NCBI GenBank assembly: GCA_026874595.1
Contig: CM049314.1
Coordinates: forward strand, 53,055,812-53,119,811
DNA from: Sipunculus nudus
Lineage: Eukaryota > Annelida > Sipuncula > Golfingiida > Sipunculidae
DNA: 64,000 nt
Direction: 5' to 3'
Part shown: one piece after another, positions 22,111 through 34,949 of the stretch
Position numbering within the stretch: the first letter of the stretch is position 1
Layout of the letters: each line of letters starts with the position of its first letter
Made by a program: the position numbers and the translations under genes
The notes under the pieces: generated by a model
The model's input: the letters and a program-made list of their open reading frames with translations, nothing else
Told to the model about the DNA's origin: nothing
The model's database searches: none

Positions 22111-23394
22111 GCTTGTTGCTTTGAGTGGCCGGATTAACCTCTGAACTTTGACCTCTTCGTGTTGTCGAATTAATGTCCCCAAAACTGCGATTCTGTGAAA
22201 CTTTAAAGGCCCGAGGTCATTTGTGTTGTTGATTCGACATGTTTCACGCCTGTTATAATTACGTCACGTTGACGTTAGCCGCTCCCCAAACAAGGAAGGT
22301 ACATATTTTCCCAATAGTTTTAAATGAGGAAAACAACACGCACGGTGATACGTATCGTGAAGGAATCATTCGCATAAAGCGCGACGGTACATACATACGT
22401 TAGAATTCCCGGTTAACGGTTCTTGCAGCGATAGCCGTCTGTGCAGGTGGGATAACTTGCATTTCATGTCAAAGATACGAGTGTTTTATGCATCTGTCAC
22501 ATTAAACTGCCAGGATAAAATGATAACGTAAAAGTTCATCTGACCGTGCAACCCGTTGATTACTGATGAATTGCAAATGGTCAATTGGTGCATTATTTCT
22601 GCTATAATTAGTTTCACTGCATGTACATTGACCAATGGCGCATAGAGTTTGGTAGACATCTTCATTGTTTTATTACTAATTTTCAAGAGAGAACATAAAT
22701 TATCAGAAGTAACAAACACCAAGTAAATAAATTTTATTGAACGCTCCATCCACATACGAACCTGAATTCCACGGGGATTATAATCGTTAGGGGACAGACC
22801 TAATACAACAGAGCGGTGGGGGACAGTCATTCAAGCCGGCATATGGACAAAATACGTCTTTATTGTTTCATTTATATTATTTCAAAGTTATTTTAAATTT
22901 TGAGAAATAACAAACACCAAGTTAATGTATTTCATCGCATTATACATCCACATACGTACCTGAATTCAGGTCACTCGATCAGCATGGCCACCTGCAGGGT
23001 CGGCCTTTACGGAGTCAGTAAATGCAGTCTATGACACACTTGACCACTGACTCTGTTGTGTGCAACTAATATTATTATTATATAATAAGCTTTTAAGCTT
23101 GGCGGGGAGAAATGAACGCGTTACATCACGCCGTTATTTTGGCTAAAGAAAAAACTGAGTTTAGGATGGCTCATCCCTTAGTTTTCTTAATGTGATCTCC
23201 ACAAAAATCTGTGTGAGTGTGTGACGGGTGGGGCGGGGGTCTTATTACTGGAGGGGTGCTTTTTTCGTCAAATACGGTATATATTATACTGAATATATAC
23301 TAAAAAATCATGGTGTTCACTAGAAATCCTATATTTCTGCAGATTGGACCTTAAATTCAAGATCAAGGTCATCAGTTTTCAAAGTTATCTAAAA
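22111..23394. other. non-repeat spacer with CRE-like sites and a small duplication
   Basis: At 22259-22276 TACGTCACGTTGACGTTA carries two CRE-like half sites in a CpG-richer patch (22230-22450). Two similar blocks, CAAACACCAAGTAAATAAAT (from about 22711) and CAAACACCAAGTTAATGTAT (from about 22912), repeat over about 80 bp. A minus-strand frame 22486-22830 (114 codons, MTVPHRSVVLGLSPND...) overlaps the first block. It shows no domain and is not called as a gene. 23130-23390 shows nothing recognisable. Confidence 0.4.
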
Positions 23395-23395
23395 C

Positions 23396-25961
23396 TAGAC
23401 ATTTCATGAGCCCCCCCCCCCCCCCTTTAAGAATAAACCCCCATTTTTAGCAGCATATACTGACACTTGGCATATTTATTGTTTCTTCCATCTAACAATC
23501 CACATTCTTGTTGAAGATGTTGGTCCTGTGACCTTGATCTTTTTAAAGATGTGTCCTGTGACCTTGATCTTTGGCCTCATGACCCCAAAATCAATTCTGG
23601 TCTTGCTTTTCCAATGGGACATATGCAAGTCAAGTTTGAAATCTATACATCAATAAAGCAGGAATTATCATCCAGGAACTAATTTTTGGACAGATGGCTC
23701 CTGTGACCTTCACCTTTGACCTTGTGACCTCAAAATTGATAGTGTTCTTCCTCTCTTTGCAGGAGAACTATATGTGCAAGATGAAAGATCTGAGATGAAA
23801 TGTTTGGCTGAAAATGCATCCACATCTTTTTAAAGATGTGTCCTGTGACCTTGACCTTTGACCTCATGATCCCAAAATCAATTTTGGTCTTGCCTTTCCT
23901 ATGGGACATATACTAGTCAAGTTTGAAATCCATACATCAATAAAAGCAGGAATTATCATCCAGAAACTAATTTTTGGACAGATGGCTCCTGTGACCTTCT
24001 CCTTTGACTCTGTGACCTCAAAATTGATAGTGTTCTTCCTCTCTTGGCAGGTGAACTATATGTGCAAGATGAAAGATCTGACATGAAATGTTTGGCTGAA
24101 AATGCATCCACAATCTTTTTAAGATGTGTCCTGTGACCTTGACCTTTGACCTCATGACCCCAAAATCAATTTGGGTCTTGCTTTTCCAATGGGACATATA
24201 CAAGTCAAGTTTGAAATCCATTCATCAATAAAAGCAGGAATTATCATCCAGGAACTAATTTTTGGACAGATGGCTCCTGTGACCTTCACCTTTGACCTTG
24301 TGACCTCAAAACTGATAGGAGTCTTCCTCTATTGGCAGATGACTTATATGTGCAAGATGAAAGGTCTGAGATGAAATGTTTGGCTGAAAATGCATCCACA
24401 ATCTTTTTAAAGATGTGTCCTGTGACCTTGACCTTTGACCTCATGACCCCAAAATCAATTTGGGTCTTGCTTTTTCAATTGGACATATATAAGACAAGTT
24501 TGAAATCCATACATCAATAAAAGAAGGAATTATCATCCAGAAACTAATTTTTGGACAGATGGCTCCTGTGACCCTCACCTTTGACCTTGTGACCTCAAAA
24601 CTGATAGGGTTCTTCCTCTCTTGGCAGGTGAACTATATGTGCAAGATGAAAGATCTGAGATGAAATTTTTGTCTGAAAAATGCATCCACATCTATTTAAA
24701 GATGTGTCCTGTGACCTTGACCTTTGACCTCATAACCTCAAAATTAATTTGGGTTTTGCTTTTCCAATGGGACATATACAAGTCAAGTTTGAAATCCATA
24801 CATCAATAAAAGCAGGAATTATCATCCAGAAACTAATTTTTGGACAGATGGCTCCTGTGACCTTCACCTTTGACCTTGTGACCTCAAATTTGATAGGGGT
24901 CTTCCTCTATTGGCAGATGACTTATATGTGCAAGATGAAAGGTCTGAGATGAAATGTTTGGCTGAAAATGCATCCACAATCTTTTTAAAGATGTGTCCTG
25001 TGACCTTGACCTTTGACCTCATGACCCCAAAATCAATTGGAGTCTTGCTTTTTTAAAGGGACATATATAAGTCAAGTTTGAAATCAATACATCAATAAAA
25101 GCAGGAATTATCATCCAGAAACTAATTTTTGGACAGATAGCTCCTGTGGCCTTGACCTTTGACCTTGTGACCCCAAAATTTATATGGATCATCCACTAGT
25201 GGCAAGTGAGCTATATATTCAAGATGGAAGACCTAGGATGAAAGTTTGGCTTAAAATGCATCCACAGTATCTTTTAAAATGCCAGTCCAGTGACCTTGAC
25301 CTTTGACCTCATGACCCTAGAACCTATAGGGTTCTCACTTTAGTGGTGGGCCATACATAAGTCATGTTTGAAATCCATATGGCTATCAACACTGGAGATA
25401 TCATAAGAGGTGTGTGTTTTTCACCATATATGGCAATATTCATGGTCAAGGCCATTATCATAGGAAAGGTCATGACCCCAATTTAAATAAACATCATCCC
25501 ACAACCCATACCTATGTATATGCATAATATAAAAGAAATCTGTCCATTAGTTTTTGACTTATAATGCTCACAGTACTATAAGGTGGCAATTTTGAGGGTA
25601 TTAAACGGCACGAAAACAAGTAAAGAATAATAGGTGGCGCCACCAATTTCTGGAACATGACAACCCTATCCATGATCTTCCATCAACTTGATTTTGGGAT
25701 AAATCCATGCAAGATTTCTTGAGATATTAAAGAATTTTTGTGATTTTCCCCAAAATTGGACCTATTCAAGGTCAAGGACACTCTCCTAGTAAAGGTCATG
25801 ACCTCATTTTACCGTCCTCTTACCCATATCTATACATATACCAAATTTGGTAAAGTTCCGTGAAATATTTTTTTGGGTTATCGCGCCAACAAGATTTATA
25901 TGCGGCGGCGGCGGGACCGGTATGAAAACATAGTATCCCCCGACTTTGTCTGGGGATACAA
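23396..25961 (+). mobile_element. family B element with internal 289-bp array
   Basis: The 5' end is ACTAGACATTTCATGAG with a C-run (23410-23424) and TTTAAGAATAAACCCCCATT, as at 3551. The 3' end is CGTGAAATATTTTTTTGGG, GCGGCGGCGGCGGG (25902-25915), then a hairpin with arms GTATCCCC (25935-25942) and GGGGATAC (25952-25959). A single GGTGGCGCCACC lies at 25633. The centre (23523-25430) is a separate tandem array. The two copies in the window share ends but not the centre, showing that centres are exchangeable. Confidence 0.62.
23523..25430 (+). repeat. 289-bp tandem array rich in DR1 nuclear-receptor sites
   Basis: The marker TCCTGTGACCTTGA recurs at 23554, 23841, 24129, 24418, 24707 and 24996, with a variant at 25286, giving a period of 287-290 bp and about 6.5 units. 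Most units have TGACCTTGACCTTTGACCTC, which contains the perfect DR1 element TGACCTTTGACCT, and a second block, CACCTTTGACCTTGTGACC. Related blocks occur at 30400-30980 and 47820-48250. Translations through it are shadows. Confidence 0.85.
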
Positions 25962-26144
25962 TAATGAAAGGAACACTCTGTGGATCCAATTTGAAGTAAA
26001 ATATGGACTACTTCAACCAGTTTTGGTTTAATATGAGACTTTATGAAAAGACCTCCCAGGATATGAAGTTAGAATTTTCTAGGTCAAACGGTTATGATCT
26101 GTGCCTTGCTAACAGACAGTTGAACAGTATGATGGTCATATGGC

Positions 26145-26192
26145 TCATTGCTTTAGCTCACGATCAGCATGACTAAAAGTAAGATGAGCTAA
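26145..26192 (+). repeat. family A 3' end remnant abutting the next 5' end
   Basis: TTTAGCTCACGATCAGCATG, then ACTAAAAGTAAGATGAGCTAA, is a degraded family A 3' hairpin. Two bases later a new 5' end (ACAAGGGACCC, 26195) begins, so two elements sit head to tail. Confidence 0.5.
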
Positions 26193-26194
26193 TA

Positions 26195-29100
26195 ACAAGG
26201 GACCCATGGGTCACGACGCTCAGCTGAATTTTGGAAAATATTAGTAACTGCAAAATATTTTTATTTCTAATGGTTTTTCCATGTATATTACCATTTGAAA
26301 AGCTAAGAGAAAATGGCCCAGCTTAAATGAAACTCTGTAAATTATAGTATAATGGACATGAGCTAAAGCATATGGACTGTGTAATAAACCTTTGGCCTGA
26401 AACCATTCAGTGATGCACCAAGGGAAAAAATGGGCCTACGGTAAGTGTCATATAAAAGTTCCATTTCATAAACAAATAATGTGTGAAGGTAATTAAGTTT
26501 TCAAAAGTTAAATATATGGCCATATGAGTTAAAAATTAATCCCACAAAGTTTGACCTATATTCCTAATTTTAAAAACTAGGTTTAACAGTGTTATTCACA
26601 CTTAGGCCCCACCAACTTTAAGAGATATGAATGAAATGCTACCAAGTATTTATATCTTCTTAAATCTTGTCAGTTAGCACTTACATTAGGTCCTAATATT
26701 TTACCATATTTGAATATAAGGATTAAATTCCTGAACATTTTTTTCTTTAAAAAAAATCAAAATTGTCCAAGTCTCAACAAAAAGAATTTTTTAACATTAA
26801 AATTATAAGCTTTGTCTTGTATATTAGTCCTGTATATCAAAGCCGTGGGTCAGGGAGAGGTCTCTGTTGTTACTGTTCATCGCTGAAAAAATGTGAAATT
26901 ATAAGATTCAGCTTGTTTAGAGTACAGGTCTGTCAACAGAATGGGGTGGGGGGGGGGGGGGGGGAGAGAAAGGCTCCCTGTGGTATTTATGCTGGCCAAG
27001 CCAAAAGAAGTATACGCTCATCGAGCAGCTACAGGTTGCTGCGGTCAAGACCTCAGCCCTGTGCGCTCCTTAAGCATGTTCTCTGAGCCAACAGTCGCAG
27101 TGCCACGCCAAGCCAATCAGGGAGCCGTAGAGGGCGCCATCCTCTCTCCTGGGTTGTTGTTCTTGTTAGAAAGCTACAGCATCCACAGCCACAAAGCCAG
27201 AAGCAACCCGCATTCCCTCCACCGATCCCAGCAGTGGAGACCGAGCCATGCCATTCAAGAGCCGAACTCGATCCTTGTGAACGACCTTACTTCGAGACCT
27301 GCTGGCAGCCTGATCAAGCTCAACAAGAGAGAGGGCTTGCTGGAGTGATGGGATTACATAACAGCCTGGGGAGCATAGAGAGTTGCACTGAATGACCTAC
27401 AGTGACCTCAGTGGACTGCTTGACAATGTAAGGGAATACAACAAGAGCCTCCAAACAAATTCAATAACTAGCCTAATTTTGCAGCTTGTATTTTTCAAAT
27501 TTCATATTTTAACAGATTAAATCCTTATGTGTACATGCTGTGAAAATAACATCCACAGTACTTACAGGAAAAAATCGTGCCATGGCCAAAGTTGGGCAAA
27601 ATTTAAAGTACTGATTTTATATTTATGCTAATAGCTTAAAAAAACTGCAAATTTTATATCTAATTTTTGGTATACAATTGAATCTTGATTAAATGATGTT
27701 ATATTCCTGAAAAAAAGTCTCAGCCATTCTTATGTTAAGTGAGTTAATATATATCCTGATTTTTTACAAGGTGCATTATGTTTGGGCCTATAACTTCAAC
27801 AAATTATGCAATTCTGACCTAAATTTTGGTATGTACATAGGAAATGTATGGAAGAATATGAATATTTACAATTACATCTAACATTATGCCAATATTTGGA
27901 TTACCAGGTAAACAAAAGTAGGGTCATGATCCTAGAAAATACAAATACATTAAGGCTTCTAAAAAACTTCAATAGCTAGACTATTTTTTAAGCTTATACT
28001 TTCAAATTCAAAATTCATCAGATTAAAAATCCATATGTAAACTGGCTGTGAAAATTTAATCAATTGTACTTATAAGAAAAAAACGTGCCATGGTCAAATT
28101 TAGGCAAAATTTAAGGTACCAATTTTTATATTTTTGCTAATATTTTAAAAAATTTAACAGATTTTGATCTAATTTTGGGTATACAATTTAATTTTGATTA
28201 ATTAAAGATATATTACTGGAAAAAAGTCTATAGCTTTAAAATGTTTTGTGTTAAATGATCAAATATCTTTCCTGATTTTTTACAATATGCATTACGTTGA
28301 GCCCCTAACTTTTTTTAAATCATATAATACAGACCTTATTTCTGGCATGTACATAGGAACTATATAGAGGAATATTTATGGTAAATATGAGGAAAAACAG
28401 GTGAGTGGTTTCATAGTTAGGCTGTCCTGAAATGTGAAAATAGTTTTTAATAAAAAATTGAGGCTTTTCCTTAATTTCTCAAAGGGACGAAGTCGCAAAG
28501 ACCCTGTTTTCGGCTTGGTAGGAGATCTTGGGGACATCTAACATTATGCCAACAACCTTTGGAGCACAGAGAGCTGCACTGAATGACCAACAGTGACCAC
28601 AGTGGACTGCTTGACAATGTAAGGGAATACAAAAAGAGCTTAAAAAAGAATTCAATAACTAGCCCAATTTTGCAGCTTTTATTTTCAAATTTCAGATTTT
28701 TACAGATTAAATACTTATTTGTACATGCTGTGAAAATTAGATCCACAGTACTTACAGGAAAAAAACGTGCCATGGTCAAAGTTGGGCAAAATTTAAGGTA
28801 CCAAATTTTTTATTTTTGTTAATATTTTAAAAAATTTAAAAGATTTTGATCTATTTTTGGGTATACAATTTAATTTTTATTAATTAAAGTTATATTACTG
28901 GAAAAAAGTCCATAGCTTTAACATGTTTTGTGTTAAGTGATCAAATATCTTTCCTGATTTTTTACAAAATGCATTATGTTTGGGCCCATAACTTTTTAAA
29001 ATTAAATAATACAGACCTAATTTCTGGCATGTACATAGGAACTATATAGAGGAATATTTATGCTAAATATGAGGAAAAACAGATGAGTGGTTTCGATATT

Positions 29101-29370
29101 AGGCAGCCCTGAAGTGTGAAAATAGGTTTTTAATAAAAAATTGAGGTTTTTCCTTAATTTCTCAAAGGAACGAAGTCGCAAAGACCGAGTTTTCGGCTTG
29201 GTAGGAGATCTTGGGGACATCTAACATTATGCCAAATTTTGGATTCCTAGGTCTTATGGTTTCAAAACGTGCCACATCTACGGACGGCCTGACGGACGGC
29301 CGGACAGATGGACGGACAATGGACAATGGACCATGACTATAGCTCAGATGACTTATAGTCAGCTGAGCTA
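26195..29370 (+). mobile_element. family A element(s), long composite copy
   Basis: The 5' end is ACAAGGGACCCATGGGTCAC, then GACGCTCAGCTG. The 3' end is CGGACAGATGGACGGACAAT, then the hairpin TAGCTCAGATGACT / AGTCAGCTGAGCTA (29340-29370). The body has two or three rounds of the CGTGCCATGGTCAAAG ... GGGCCCATAAC module (27570, 28085, 28768), so it grew by internal duplication or nested insertion. A G-run lies at 26948-26963. The GC-rich part 26965-27345 is foreign and described separately. Confidence 0.5.
26965..27345 (-). pseudogene. possible Ty3/gypsy pol 3' fragment
   Basis: This GC-rich island inside family A reads, on the minus strand, QALSLVELDQAASRSRSKVV, then HKDRVRLLNG (about 27341-27250). 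K-V-V-H-x-D-R-x-R/K followed by a proline/glycine-rich stretch is the usual end of the integrase C-terminal region in Ty3/gypsy elements. The frame closes after about 60 codons. No reverse transcriptase, protease or long terminal repeat is nearby. The match is short, so the call is weak; the island could be another repeat. Confidence 0.25.
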
Positions 29371-30070
29371 AAAACAGATGATGCACTCTCACACTCAGAT
29401 GATATACTCAAAGCTCTCATAAATGTTTAATACTTCCATATATCACACCATGTTTCATACATAACAATGCATCCAAGTGGCATCAATTCAGATGGTTCAC
29501 ACTTATGTCAATAATTCATGACACTCAGAGGTTTATTAAATAATTATTTATCAAACTATATATATAATTTTTATATATTTTTTTAAAATCTGCCATCTCT
29601 AAAATTATTATTTTTATCTTTTAAATCCAGATGAGACAACCCACTGTTAAATATTGACACATCCAGGTTTTTAATCCAAATGGCATATCTCTGTCCACAA
29701 CAGTGATTCCAGGAGGTATATCCCTGTATTCAACATATCCAGATGATGCACCGCAGAATTTCATAAACCAAGATGATATATGTTGTATGTGGAGTATATA
29801 CATTTCCATATTTATAAATACAAACATTTTTCCATAATACAGGAGCGAGGTGAGTCTTGGATTTGGTTCATGCAGTTCACTCGCCTTCATGCTCTGGATC
29901 ACTGCTTCTTTCTGTCAAATGGATCAGTCCATGGTTTCAAACCTTAAACATAAGAGAAAGAATATGAAATCAGTATTATCATTGAAACTTAATACACTCA
30001 AATACACCTTGAGATATGTGTGCCTGAGTCTGAGAAGCCTAATTCACCATTTAAATCAACACAATCGAGG
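29371..30070. other. low-similarity spacer with CAGATGATG-type short repeats
   Basis: Repeated CAGATGATRYAC words (29384-29410, about 29740) make long frames on the minus strand (29621-29902). No gene is supported. Confidence 0.35.
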
Positions 30071-30071
30071 A

Positions 30072-31590
30072 ACTAGGGACCCATGGGTCACGACACTCAG
30101 CTGATTTTGTCTAGAAGGATATTTGTTAGATAAAATTTTCAGAATGAAAATCCTATGACCTTAACCAACGATTTTGTGATAAAAAAAATATGAGAACTTA
30201 TTATCCTTGAACTTGCAGCATTTAGATTGTTCTAAAAATCTTAAAATAAGTGGGTCCAGATCTTGCATGAGCTCTGACCAGGTAACTTCAAAAGCTACTG
30301 ATTTCCTCACGTTGGGCAAGTAAGCCATGTGTGAAAGATGGAAAGTTTGGGATGAAAAGTTTGATTAACAGTGCATCCACAATCTTTTAAAAGATGTGGC
30401 TCCTGTGATCTTTACCTTTGACCTCCGAACCCTGAAAATCAAAATGTTCATTTTGAAGCCAATCTGTCTATCCAAAGCAGAATTATCATCCATAAACTAA
30501 TTTGTGAATGAATGGGCCCTGTGACCTTTACCTTCGACCGTATGACCCCAACATCGAAAAGAATCTTCCCCTACTGGCAGGTGAGCAATATCTTGAAGAT
30601 AGAAGGTTTGTGATGAAGTCTGGCTTGAAATGCATACACATTATTTTCAAAGAAATGGATCCTGTGACTTTGACCTTGGTACCCCAAAATGGACAAGGTT
30701 CTAACTTTAGTGGTAAGCCATATATAAGTAAAGAATGAAACCAATATGTCAAACTAAACTCGAGTTATCATCTGGAAACTATTTTAAGAACAGATGCTCC
30801 TATCACCTTGCCCTTTCACCTTGTGAACCCAAATTCATTTATGCTCTCCCAATACTGTCAAGTCTGCTAAATGCACAAGATGGAAAGTCTGGGATGGAAA
30901 GCTTGGCTTAAAATGCAACCAGAATATGTTTAAATAAGTGAGTCCTTTGACCTTGGCCTTAGACCTCATGACCCAAAAAATCATACAGAGTTTTACTTTA
31001 GGGGTGGGCCATACGTAAGTCAAGTTTGAAATCCATATGTCAATCCAACCTGGAGTTATAATCTGAAAACAAATTTATGTGGATGGACAGACAGACAGAT
31101 GGGATGATTGCTATAGGGCATCCACTTGTGATCAATAAACACACCAGGTTTTGGGACACTAGATGGAATTAAAGATGAGAAACTGGCATGGTTTTTGTAA
31201 TTTTACAGATAAAAATACAGAAAAATAATCGTAAAAATAAGAAAAAATACAGGTGGCACCACCACTCTTCAGGAACTGACAAAACTAGTCATGGTCAAAA
31301 TTCAAGTCAAGATTCAAGACAATCAATGCATTATTTATCAAGATATTGGAGGTCTTGGGGGTAGTTACAAGCCCCATAGCTTGGAGGACATAGGTGGCAG
31401 TGACCTAATTTCAGGTTTCCAAGGAATTTTTAAATTTTATTGATCTTCCTAGAATTTTAGGTTCAGGCTTCTAGGGTCAGCAGTTACAATTTGTGCCCCG
31501 CTAACAGGCAACCCAGATGCTGGAAAGCTGAATGGACGATGGACAATAAGCCATACCTATACCTCAGATAACTTACAGTCAGCTGAGCTA
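30072..31590 (+). mobile_element. family A element with DR1-rich interior
   Basis: The 5' end is ACTAGGGACCCATGGGTCAC, then GACACTCAGCTG. The 3' end is ACCTCAGATAACTTACAGTC, then AGCTGAGCTA (31560-31590). The interior (30300-31080) has three degenerate units of the GACCTTTACCTTTGACCTC type related to the 289-bp array. A module with CAGGTGGCACCACC at 31250 is a decayed form of the palindrome. Confidence 0.55.
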
Positions 31591-31640
31591 CAAACCAAAG
31601 CTTTAGCGATAAGTATTGGATTTATATCACTAGAGTACAA

Positions 31641-33005
31641 ATGTCACAGATCAGGTAAAAAATCAGGTGCTACCAGGACTGTGTGTGTCTGCTGGGTCAA
31701 CATGTCACAAATCAGGTGCTGCCAGAACTATAAGAGTCTGCTCGGTCAAGATGTTACAGATCAGGTGCTACCAGGACTGTATGTGTCTGCTGGGTCAAGA
31801 TGTCACAGATCAGGTGCTGCCAGGACTGAATGTGTCTGCTGGGCCAAGCTGTCACAGATCAGGTGCTACCAGGACTGTATGTGTCTGCTGGGTCAAGATG
31901 TCACAGATCAGGTGCTACCAGGACTGTATGTGTCTGCTTGGCCAAGCTGTCACAGATCAGGTGCTACCAGGACTGTATGTGTCTGCTGGGTCAAGATGTC
32001 ACAGATCAGGTGCTACCAGGACTGTATGTGTCTGCTGGGTCAAGATGTCACAGATCAGGGGCTACCAGGACTGTATGTGTCTGCTGGGTCAAGATGTCAC
32101 TGATCAGGTGCTACCAGGACTGTATGTGTCTGCCGGGTCAAGATGTCACAGATCAGGTGTTACCAGGACTGTAGGAGTCTGCCGGGTCAAGATGTGACAG
32201 ATCAGATGCTACCAGGACTGTATGTGACTGCTGGGTCAAGATGTCACAGATCAGGTGCTACCAGGACTGTATGTGTCTGCTGGGTCAAGATGTCACAGAT
32301 CAGGTGCTACCAGGACTGTATGTGTCTGCTGGGTCAAGATGTCACAGATCAGGTGCTACCAGGACTGTATGAGTCCGCTGGGTCAAGATGTCACAGATCA
32401 GGTGCTACCAGGACTGTATGTGTCTGCTGGGTCAAGATGCCACATATCAGGTGCTACCAGGACTGTATGTGTCTGCTGGGTCAAGATGTCACAGATCAGG
32501 TGCTACCAGGACTGTATGTGTCTGCTCAGTCAAGATGTCACAGATCAGGTGCTACCAGGACTGTATGTGTCTGCTGGGTCAAGATGTCACAGATCAGGTG
32601 CTACCAGGACTGTATGTGTCTGCTGGGTCAAGATGTCACAGATCAGGTGCTACCAGGACTGTATGTGTCTGCCGGGTCAAGATGTCACAGATCAGGTGCT
32701 ACCAGGACTGTATGAGTCTGCCGGGTCAAGATGTCACAGATCAGGTGCTGCCAGGACTGTATGTGTCTGCTGGGTCAAGATGTCATAGATCAGGTGCTAC
32801 CAGGACTGTATGTGTCTGCTGGGTCAAGATGTCATGGAACAGGTGCTACCAGGACTGTATGTGTCTGCTGGGTCAAGATGTCACAGATCAGGTGCTACCA
32901 GGACTGTATGTGTCTGCTGGGTCAAGATGTCACAGATCAGGTGCTACCAGCACTGTATGTTTCTACCAGGTCTATATTTCACAGACCAAGTGCTACCAGG
33001 ATCAG
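31641..33005 (+). repeat. 49-bp minisatellite, about 27 copies
   Basis: The unit begins GTCACAGATCAGGTGCTACC, continues AGGACTGTATGTGTCTGCTG and ends GGTCAAGAT. Most copies differ by 0-3 bases. The first unit carries a roughly 10-bp insertion and the last is degraded. Because 49 is not a multiple of 3, every forward frame visits all three phases. The unit has no stop in any of them, so several overlapping open frames of up to 218 codons arise with a 49-residue period. These are properties of the repeat, not genes. Confidence 0.95.
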
Positions 33006-33300
33006 GAGGCTTTATGTCCTCTGCATGTGAACACCTACTCATAGTGTAGAATTTAAACATAAAATACAATTTATGTTACACAACAATGTTACACATAATC
33101 CTATCAATCTTACTTTTTTCCTATACTGACAAAAGCATCCAATATTAACAAGCAAGCTGTGGTAACACCTGTAAAATACATCCAGCTTTTATTCTTTAAC
33201 AGGAGTCACTGGTGCACGATACAGACACATACTGTTAGAAGGTTGGGGTAATAGCAATATGAAACAGTGAGGTACTGATTTTACATTTATGCTAATAACT
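33006..33300. other. spacer; nothing recognised
   Basis: AT-rich sequence between the minisatellite and the next family A element. No gene seen. Confidence 0.4.
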
Positions 33301-33305
33301 TAAAA

Positions 33306-34903
33306 ACAAGGGACCAATGGGTCACTGTGCTCAGCTGAAGTTGACCTTGAAGGTAAAAATCTAAAAAAATATCAAATGGAGATAAAGTGTAAGAGGAAGA
33401 GGTAATAAAGGCCATAGTTGGTTTATATAATTGGTTTGTATTGATGAGCAAGAAATTGTTGCAAATATTATTTTGTGACCTGACCATGTGTTTTCTAATG
33501 TTGAAACTGAAGCATGTGAGCAGTTTGTGAACAAATGATCTGTACTATTACCATGATCATAAGTTTGATTCTCATCATAAATCTCAGTCTTGTCAGATAA
33601 CACCACATCATGCATACAAATGTTTATTTATTTTTTACCACAAAAATTATCTTTTAAATCTGCAAAACAATAAATAGCTAAAAATAATACTTGATTTAGA
33701 TTTCACAATTTTTAATTGTGTCTTTATTTATCCATAATGTGCTTCATATTTTATAATAATTTAAGCATACTGATGGGTTCATTTATATTTGTTAAAATCA
33801 TTTAAAAGAAAATTTATTTCTTTAAAAATGCTACATTACACAACATTGCATCTTCTGGATTACACCTTTTTTCAAGGAAAGTTTTTGCATATCGGAGTGG
33901 AAACAGCATTACAATTAAGGAGATACAGTGAAAACAATAACAATTACTGCATAACATTTGGTGGGTTGGGTTTGCGGGGGGGTGGGGGGGGGGTGGGGGG
34001 GGGGGGGTGATTGGGGTGGTGATATGAGAATAACTGTACACCTGTCACAGCAGGGGATCTCCCCCAGTGACTGTAACAAATCAGAAACCCTGGCATAGCT
34101 GACTTCCAGTGACCTGGAGTGGGAACCTGCATCTGTAATCAAAGCAAGTGACTCCAGAAAAAAAATCAATAACTACCTTAATTTTCAAGCTTTTATTCTC
34201 AAATTTCAGATTTAGACAATCTAAATATTTATGTTTACATGCTGTGAAAATTAAATCAATGGTGCTTACAGGAAAAAAACGTGCCATGGTCAAAGTTGGG
34301 CAAAATTTAAGGTACTGATTTTTTTTTTATGCTAATAACTTAAAAAATTTACAAAATTCAGATCTTATTATGGGTAAACAATTAAATCTTAATTAAACAT
34401 AGTTATATACTTGAGAAAATAGACTCTAGTTTCAAAATTTTTCATGTTAAGAGAGTTATTATTTTTCCTAATTTTTTACAAAGTCCATTATGTTTGGGCC
34501 CATAACTTATAGAATTTATACTTTACAGACTTAATTTCTGGCATGTACATAGGAACTATATAGAGGAATATTTTTGGTAAATATGAGGAAAAACAGATGA
34601 GTGGTTTTTATATTAGGTAGTCCTGAAGTGTGAAAATAGGATTTTAATAAAAAATTGAGGTTTTTCCTGAATTTCTCAAAGGAACGAAGTTGCAAAGACC
34701 CAGTTTCCGGCTTGGTAGGAGATCTTGGGGACATCTAACATTATGCTGAATTTTGGATTCCTAGGTCTTACGGTTTCATAAGTGCCACATCTAGGGACGG
34801 ATGGACGGACGGGCGGACGGGCGGACGAACAGACGGACGGGTAGACAGACGGACGGAGGACAGACAATGGACCATATATGGACTTATAGTCAGCTGAGCT
34901 AAA
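33306..34903 (+). mobile_element. family A element, full copy (TGTGCTCAGCTGAAG subtype)
   Basis: The 5' end is ACAAGGGACCAATGGGTCAC, then TGTGCTCAGCTGAAGTTGAC. A G-rich tract (33969-34019) precedes GATATGAGAATAACTGTACA and CCTGTCACAGCAGGGGATCT. The module CGTGCCATGGTCAAAGTTGG is at 34280. The tail is (GGACGGAC)n at 34796-34860 and CTTATAGTCAGCTGAGCTAA. It is nearly collinear with 60951-63259, which makes the two the best pair for defining the element ends. Confidence 0.65.
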
Positions 34904-34949
34904 AATGACAACATTCTTTCTAATTCCTGGCATACAGTTAAATATTCAT

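Noticed and set aside
23901..24952. Repeated plus-strand frames such as MGHIQVKFEIHTSIKAGIII
   Set aside because: Translations of successive 289-bp satellite units, broken once per unit.
29621..29902. Minus-strand frame containing PFGLKTW, considered as the missing last exon of the SMIM20-like gene
   Set aside because: A phase-compatible acceptor can be drawn (GACAGAG|AT) but its pyrimidine tract is poor, the conserved WSDPF is absent, and the DNA has CAGATGATG-type repeats.
31641..33005. CRISPR-like array
   Set aside because: Units are directly adjacent with no variable spacers, in a eukaryotic context.
31667..33049. Several overlapping plus-strand frames of 100-218 codons, cysteine-rich
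   Set aside because: They are the three phases of one 49-bp minisatellite with no stop codon; no start, splice or terminator evidence.
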